From Planctomycetota bacterium (GTDB lineage: Bacteria > Planctomycetota > Phycisphaerae > WQYP01): 56,142 nt of DNA. Of the stretch, positions 52,784-56,142 are shown piece after piece. Position 1 is the stretch's first letter. The number at the start of each line of letters is the position of its first letter. A program made the position numbers and the translations under genes. The notes under the pieces are model-generated. The model did no database searches. It was not told where the DNA came from and was given only the letters and a program-made list of their open reading frames with translations. Location: NCBI GenBank assembly GCA_021851715.1, contig JAJZCR010000019.1, forward strand, positions 1-56,142. Reading direction: 5' to 3'.

Positions 52784-54115
52784 TCACAGACCATAGGCCA
52801 CTTTTTTCAGCGTCCGCGCGCAATCCGTTACATGCTCATCGGTCATCACCTGCGTGAGCGGGATGAACACCGCACAATTCAGCCAAGCCATGGTTTGCGG
52901 ACACATGTCGCGCGAGTAGTTCACCTGGCACGGCCGCGAAGGATCATGCCACGGATAGCCGTAGGCATCCGGTGAGCGTTTCTCCATGATGTAGTCCCAA
53001 TGACAAAAAATATGGCGATCGGGAATGGTCTTATCGAACACAGAACCGGCGGCCATGCCTTCGGCCCGGAGTGCTTCGGCAAAGGATTGCGTTCGTGCGG
53101 CGGAATCCGTGAAAAACACCAACGAGGTGCTGCAATCGCCTGCGGCATCGGGCACCTCTTGCAGCCTGATGCCCGGTAGGCCCGCGGCGATTTCCACAAG
53201 CCGGCGTTTGATGGTCCGCAAACGGGTCAGAATTCGGTCGCGCTTCTTGAGTTGTTCCAGAGCCAGCGCTCCGTTGAGTTCCGACATGCGATAATTTTCT
53301 CCCAGAAATGGCTTAATGCTCCATTCCTGCTGTTTCCAGAATGTGTAGGCGGAATCGTGATAACAGGCCGCACGCTGATGAATGACCGAATCGTTGGTGA
53401 TGATCGCTCCGCCTTCACCGGCGGTGATGATCTTAAAATGCTGCAAGCTAAAGGCCCCGGCGTCGCCCAGAGTGCCCAGAGGACGGCCGTGATAACTGCC
53501 GCCGTTGGCCTGCGCGCAATCCTCGAGCACTTTCAGACCATGTGCACGGGCCAGGGATATCAGTTCATCCATTCGGCAGGGAACTCCGCGCATGTGGACG
53601 GGAACCATGGCCTTGGTGCGCAGCGTGATCTTGCGGGCGGCGTCCTCGGGATCCATTCCCAGCGATTGATCGATTTCCACGATCACCGGTATGGCCCGTA
53701 CCGCCAATACTGCCGCAGCCGTGGCGATATACGTATACGCTGGGACTAACACCTCGTCGCCGGCGCTTACGCCCAGTCCCACCAAACCGGCGATCAGGGC
53801 CGAGGTGCCGCTGTTCACGGCCAGAACGTGGCGGGCACCGGATTTCTTCGCGAAAAGACTCTCGAATTGCGCCGTCGGCGAGTCCGCTTCGCTCTTGAAA
53901 AAGCGAAACAGGTTCTGGCTGCGCAACACCGCCGTCACCGCTTGAATCTCTTCCTCGCCGATTTCCAGCGGACCATGCAAATAACTGGTCGGCTTGGGAG
54001 CCTGCACTGCCGCCGGGCCGCCGCGAACGGCCAATTCCTCATTGGCTGCCGCCGTCGCGGACGTGGCGGCCGTCGCTTCTTGATTGATCTTCGGGCTGGT
54101 CCTGGTGGTTTCCAT
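52784..54115 (-). CDS. DegT/DnrJ/EryC1/StrS-family aminotransferase
   Basis: A 443-residue PLP enzyme of the sugar aminotransferase family. AVNSGTSALIAGLVGLGVSA binds PLP phosphate, VPVHMRGVPCRMDELI and VLEDCAQANGGSYHGRPLG are conserved, and the Schiff-base Lys is in FSLQHFKIITAGEGGAIIT. An N-terminal Ala/Thr-rich stretch of about 40 residues is an unusual addition. AGGAG lies seven bases before the ATG. It heads the operon with ald and the deacetylase: ald could supply alanine as amino donor (inference). Its sugar is unknown. Confidence 0.88.
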   Translation of the reverse strand: METTRTSPKINQEATAATSATAAANEELAVRGGPAAVQAPKPTSYLHGPLEIGEEEIQAVTAVLRSQNLFRFFKSEADSPTAQFESLFAKKSGARHVLAVNSGTSALIAGLVGLGVSAGDEVLVPAYTYIATAAAVLAVRAIPVIVEIDQSLGMDPEDAARKITLRTKAMVPVHMRGVPCRMDELISLARAHGLKVLEDCAQANGGSYHGRPLGTLGDAGAFSLQHFKIITAGEGGAIITNDSVIHQRAACYHDSAYTFWKQQEWSIKPFLGENYRMSELNGALALEQLKKRDRILTRLRTIKRRLVEIAAGLPGIRLQEVPDAAGDCSTSLVFFTDSAARTQSFAEALRAEGMAAGSVFDKTIPDRHIFCHWDYIMEKRSPDAYGYPWHDPSRPCQVNYSRDMCPQTMAWLNCAVFIPLTQVMTDEHVTDCARTLKKVAYGL

Positions 54116-54325
54116 ATAGCCATCTCCTTATTTCATGGCGTCGCCAATCACCGGTGCCAAACATAACGCCGGTGGTTGCATACTACCCATCCGGGCTTGC
54201 CTCCCGCAATGCCCGCCATTGCGGTCCGTTGCCTTTTATTGCGATGTAGATTCTCTGCCCGCCCGGAATGTTTCGCGCGGCTGAAAAGGTTTCATGGATA
54301 CATACCATATTCGCCGTAAACCCGC

Positions 54326-55323
54326 ATGGACGCAGAGGTGAATTATTCCGGCTATACCGATCGCGGCTTGCAGGTGCTCTCACGCAATTATTTATTTTCG
54401 CCGCAAAACAGCGTTACCACCACCATGGACGATGTTCCAACCGAATCGCGACTCAACCCGCAATGGTGGGGCCAGGCGGTAGTGAAGTGACGGCCGAGAC
54501 AAGCCGGGCAAGGTGCTCCTTTCGTCGAGCAGGCCGTGCATCAACAACCATTGGCACGAAATCCCCCACTTCTCTTTCATCAGGCCCGACCACGGTGGCG
54601 CGATCGGTCATCCCGCGGCGGCATCTACCGTAATCGCACGTACAACACGCGGTTTTTGGTCCGGAGATTTCCGGGTACGATCCGATCACCAGCTATTTTT
54701 CACCCGACGGCACGCAAGTCATTCACTTTGAAGGTAATTACTTCCAGAATACCGCGGAATACTGCCATTTGCTGGACGGCGACCTGGATGTGCCCGACAA
54801 CCTGGCGGCTTTGATGACCAAGCGTCGCTATCCCGCTCTCCTCCGCGGACGCTCCGAAACCATGGGCCGTTTCGACGGACAGGCGGCCGAGTCCCTTACC
54901 ACTACTTACATGGAGAAGGATTTTTCCCTCGGAACCGTCAATACACCCATGGGCGGCGGCGAGCAGACGATGAGCCTGCATCTGACTTACCAACGTCGGC
55001 CGCGGGTTGCCGCGTTACGTGACAGCGCTACAGCGTTTGTACGCTATTTAAGTGGTGCTGCGCCCTACGGCTCCAGCGAAACCTCCGCCGACGGCGCGTA
55101 TGCCAATGAAAAATTCGTCGCCAACATGGGTTGGATTTTCACCCTGCAAAAGGAAAATAGCGCGCTGGTGCTCACGACGCCCAACTTGAAAACCCTCGAT
55201 GGCGCGGCCACCAGTGCCTTGAAACTGGCGATGATCTTCCCCGCACATTACGGGCGGATCAGTCGCAGCATCATCGGGTCAGGTCCGGCACGCCAAGTCC
55301 GCAATAGGCCTGAACGCAGATAA
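54326..55323 (+). pseudogene. decayed gene for a large protein
   Basis: An ATG at 54326 opens 54 good codons (to NPQWWGQAVVK) before a TGA at 54488. The following ~180 bases read plausibly only in another frame (DGRDKPGKVLLSSSRPCINN then HWHEIPHFSFIRPDHGGAIG). A third frame takes over about 54670 and runs to 55323 with YDPITSYFSPDGTQVIHF, MTKRRYPALLRGRSETM and DFSLGTVNTPMGGGEQTMSL. At least two frameshifts are needed. Family not recognised; composition fits a carbohydrate-active or secreted protein. The preceding 200 bases (54116-54325) show nothing. Confidence 0.6.
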
Positions 55324-55738
55324 GTTACCCCCCCGGCCAGACAATGCAAGAGCCGAGTTGTGCAAAATATTCTTTGCTTCACGTTTTTGTAATCGATTGA
55401 ACCCATCGTACTATTTTCCGGCTTAAAAACCGCAGCATCACGGAAGAAAAATGTAGGTTGCGTGTCATCCAAAAATGCGCCAAAACTTGGTGTAAACGGC
55501 CAGGAGCATTTATTGTTCGCCTAATTTCGCAGCTTTTGCCTGTTCACAGTTAAAAAATCAACTATTTCCCCAAAATTTTGAAAATTACATCCACTGTATA
55601 TAAAAGCACTTACAAACATTTCATTTTATTTTTAAGGAATTATATTGACTTTATACCATCCTTAAATTATATTTTAATTACTGGTTATTATTATAAACGC
55701 GGCCAACTGATGAAGGCGCACAAAACGAAGGTAACCAA
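55324..55738. other. AT-rich regulatory region before the last regulator
   Basis: About 415 bases, markedly AT-rich from 55540 to 55700. Apart from the promoter at 55645-55673 no gene, RNA or long repeat was found. Confidence 0.5.
55645..55673 (+). promoter_or_regulatory. sigma-70 promoter of the GntR gene
   Basis: TTGACT at 55645-55650, a 17-base spacer, TATATT at 55668-55673, giving a leader of about 60 bases before the ATG at 55739. Confidence 0.6.
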
Positions 55739-56142
55739 ATGAACGTGGATGATTTAATGGCGAACTTTAAGCCACGACCGGGCATTTCCAAGCGCTCGGA
55801 AATGGCAGCTTACCTGCGCCAGCAGATCGTCAGCGAGAAGATTGCCGCAGGAACTAAACTGCCGCCCACACTGGAACTCGCTAAGGCTTGGGGCAGCCAT
55901 GCTCCGGCGGTACAGGCGGCGATGAATGCACTGGTAAAGGAAGGGCTGGTACTGCGGCTGATGGGGCGTGGCACTTTTGTCCGCCAGCAAACCACCGGGC
56001 TAAAACAGGTGGCGTTGTACATCTCCGGAAATCGCTGGGCGGGTCAGGCCAATACCTTCGTCGGCCATCTGATGCACATACTGGAATACGAACTGCGTGG
56101 TCAAGGGATACGTGCCCAACCGTGGATATCCCAACGGCCGCC
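55739..56142 (+). CDS. GntR-family regulator, N-terminal part, cut by the window end
   Basis: 134 codons of a regulator that runs off the window. The N-terminal winged helix reads KRSEMAAYLRQQIVSEKIAA, then PPTLELAKAWGSHAPAVQAA and GLVLRLMGRGTFVR, the GntR fold. What follows (KQVALYISGNRWAG) starts a probable LacI-type sensor, as in the regulator at 38389. GAAGG precedes the ATG. Confidence 0.8.
   Translation, partial: MNVDDLMANFKPRPGISKRSEMAAYLRQQIVSEKIAAGTKLPPTLELAKAWGSHAPAVQAAMNALVKEGLVLRLMGRGTFVRQQTTGLKQVALYISGNRWAGQANTFVGHLMHILEYELRGQGIRAQPWISQRP

Noticed and set aside
54453..54689. 78-codon minus-strand frame over the decayed gene
   Set aside because: It looks moderately protein-like, but the plus strand gives longer continuous protein-like segments on both sides.

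Overview
The window looks like chromosomal DNA of a planctomycete, most likely class Phycisphaerae or a close relative. Four things point there: a small basic protein of the planctomycete/verrucomicrobial type (2097-2402); a microcompartment operon of the PVM (Planctomycetes-Verrucomicrobia) fucose/rhamnose type (22674-30623); a PEP-CTERM protein and a prepilin-type protein typical of the phylum (41239-43313); and a long sigma factor with an extra DNA-binding N-terminal half (20871-22595). No phage, integrase, transposase or CRISPR array was seen.

Layout. 1-7.9 kb: the start of an unknown gene, a TIM-barrel glycosidase, the small basic protein, a PLD-type nuclease, a sulfate-reduction operon (cysC, PHP phosphatase, cysH), then on the minus strand a cardiolipin synthase, a cupin and ndk. 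8-20.5 kb: a two-gene ABC exporter, a VOC dioxygenase-like gene, an RDD membrane protein with a MazG-like gene, tRNA-Ala, YqgE/AlgH, a small membrane protein, a secreted protein and an M48 protease. 20.9-22.6 kb: the unusual sigma factor. 22.7-30.6 kb: a ten-gene minus-strand microcompartment operon read from pduL to a DeoR regulator. Its cargo is an aldolase, a CoA-acylating aldehyde dehydrogenase, PduL and an RpiB-like protein. It also encodes acetate kinase, an MDH/LDH-family dehydrogenase and three hexameric shell proteins, but no pentameric vertex protein. 31-36.4 kb: housekeeping genes (fatty-acid desaturase, class II fructose-bisphosphate aldolase, trpS, a Sel1-repeat protein) and a broken c-type cytochrome gene. 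36.7-56.1 kb: a carbohydrate and surface region. It holds a leaderless-looking GntR/LacI regulator with a probable polysaccharide-degrading enzyme, two duplicated secreted beta-proteins (one PEP-CTERM), a prepilin-type protein, a 1405-residue LamG multidomain protein and an (alpha/alpha)6 glycosidase. It continues with an AraC regulator, a DegT aminotransferase / alanine dehydrogenase / deacetylase operon, a decayed gene, and a second GntR regulator cut by the window end.

How the genes may work together. By analogy with the characterised PVM compartment, the aldolase would split a deoxysugar phosphate (fuculose- or rhamnulose-1-phosphate) into DHAP and lactaldehyde. PduP-like dehydrogenase would oxidise the aldehyde to acyl-CoA, PduL would convert that to acyl phosphate, and acetate kinase would yield ATP. 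The glycosidases and sugar-responsive regulators later in the window suit a polysaccharide-degrading lifestyle that would supply such sugars. In the sulfur operon CysC makes PAPS, CysH reduces it, and the PHP enzyme is well placed to remove the by-product pAp. Functions are inferred from motifs read by eye; no database search was possible.
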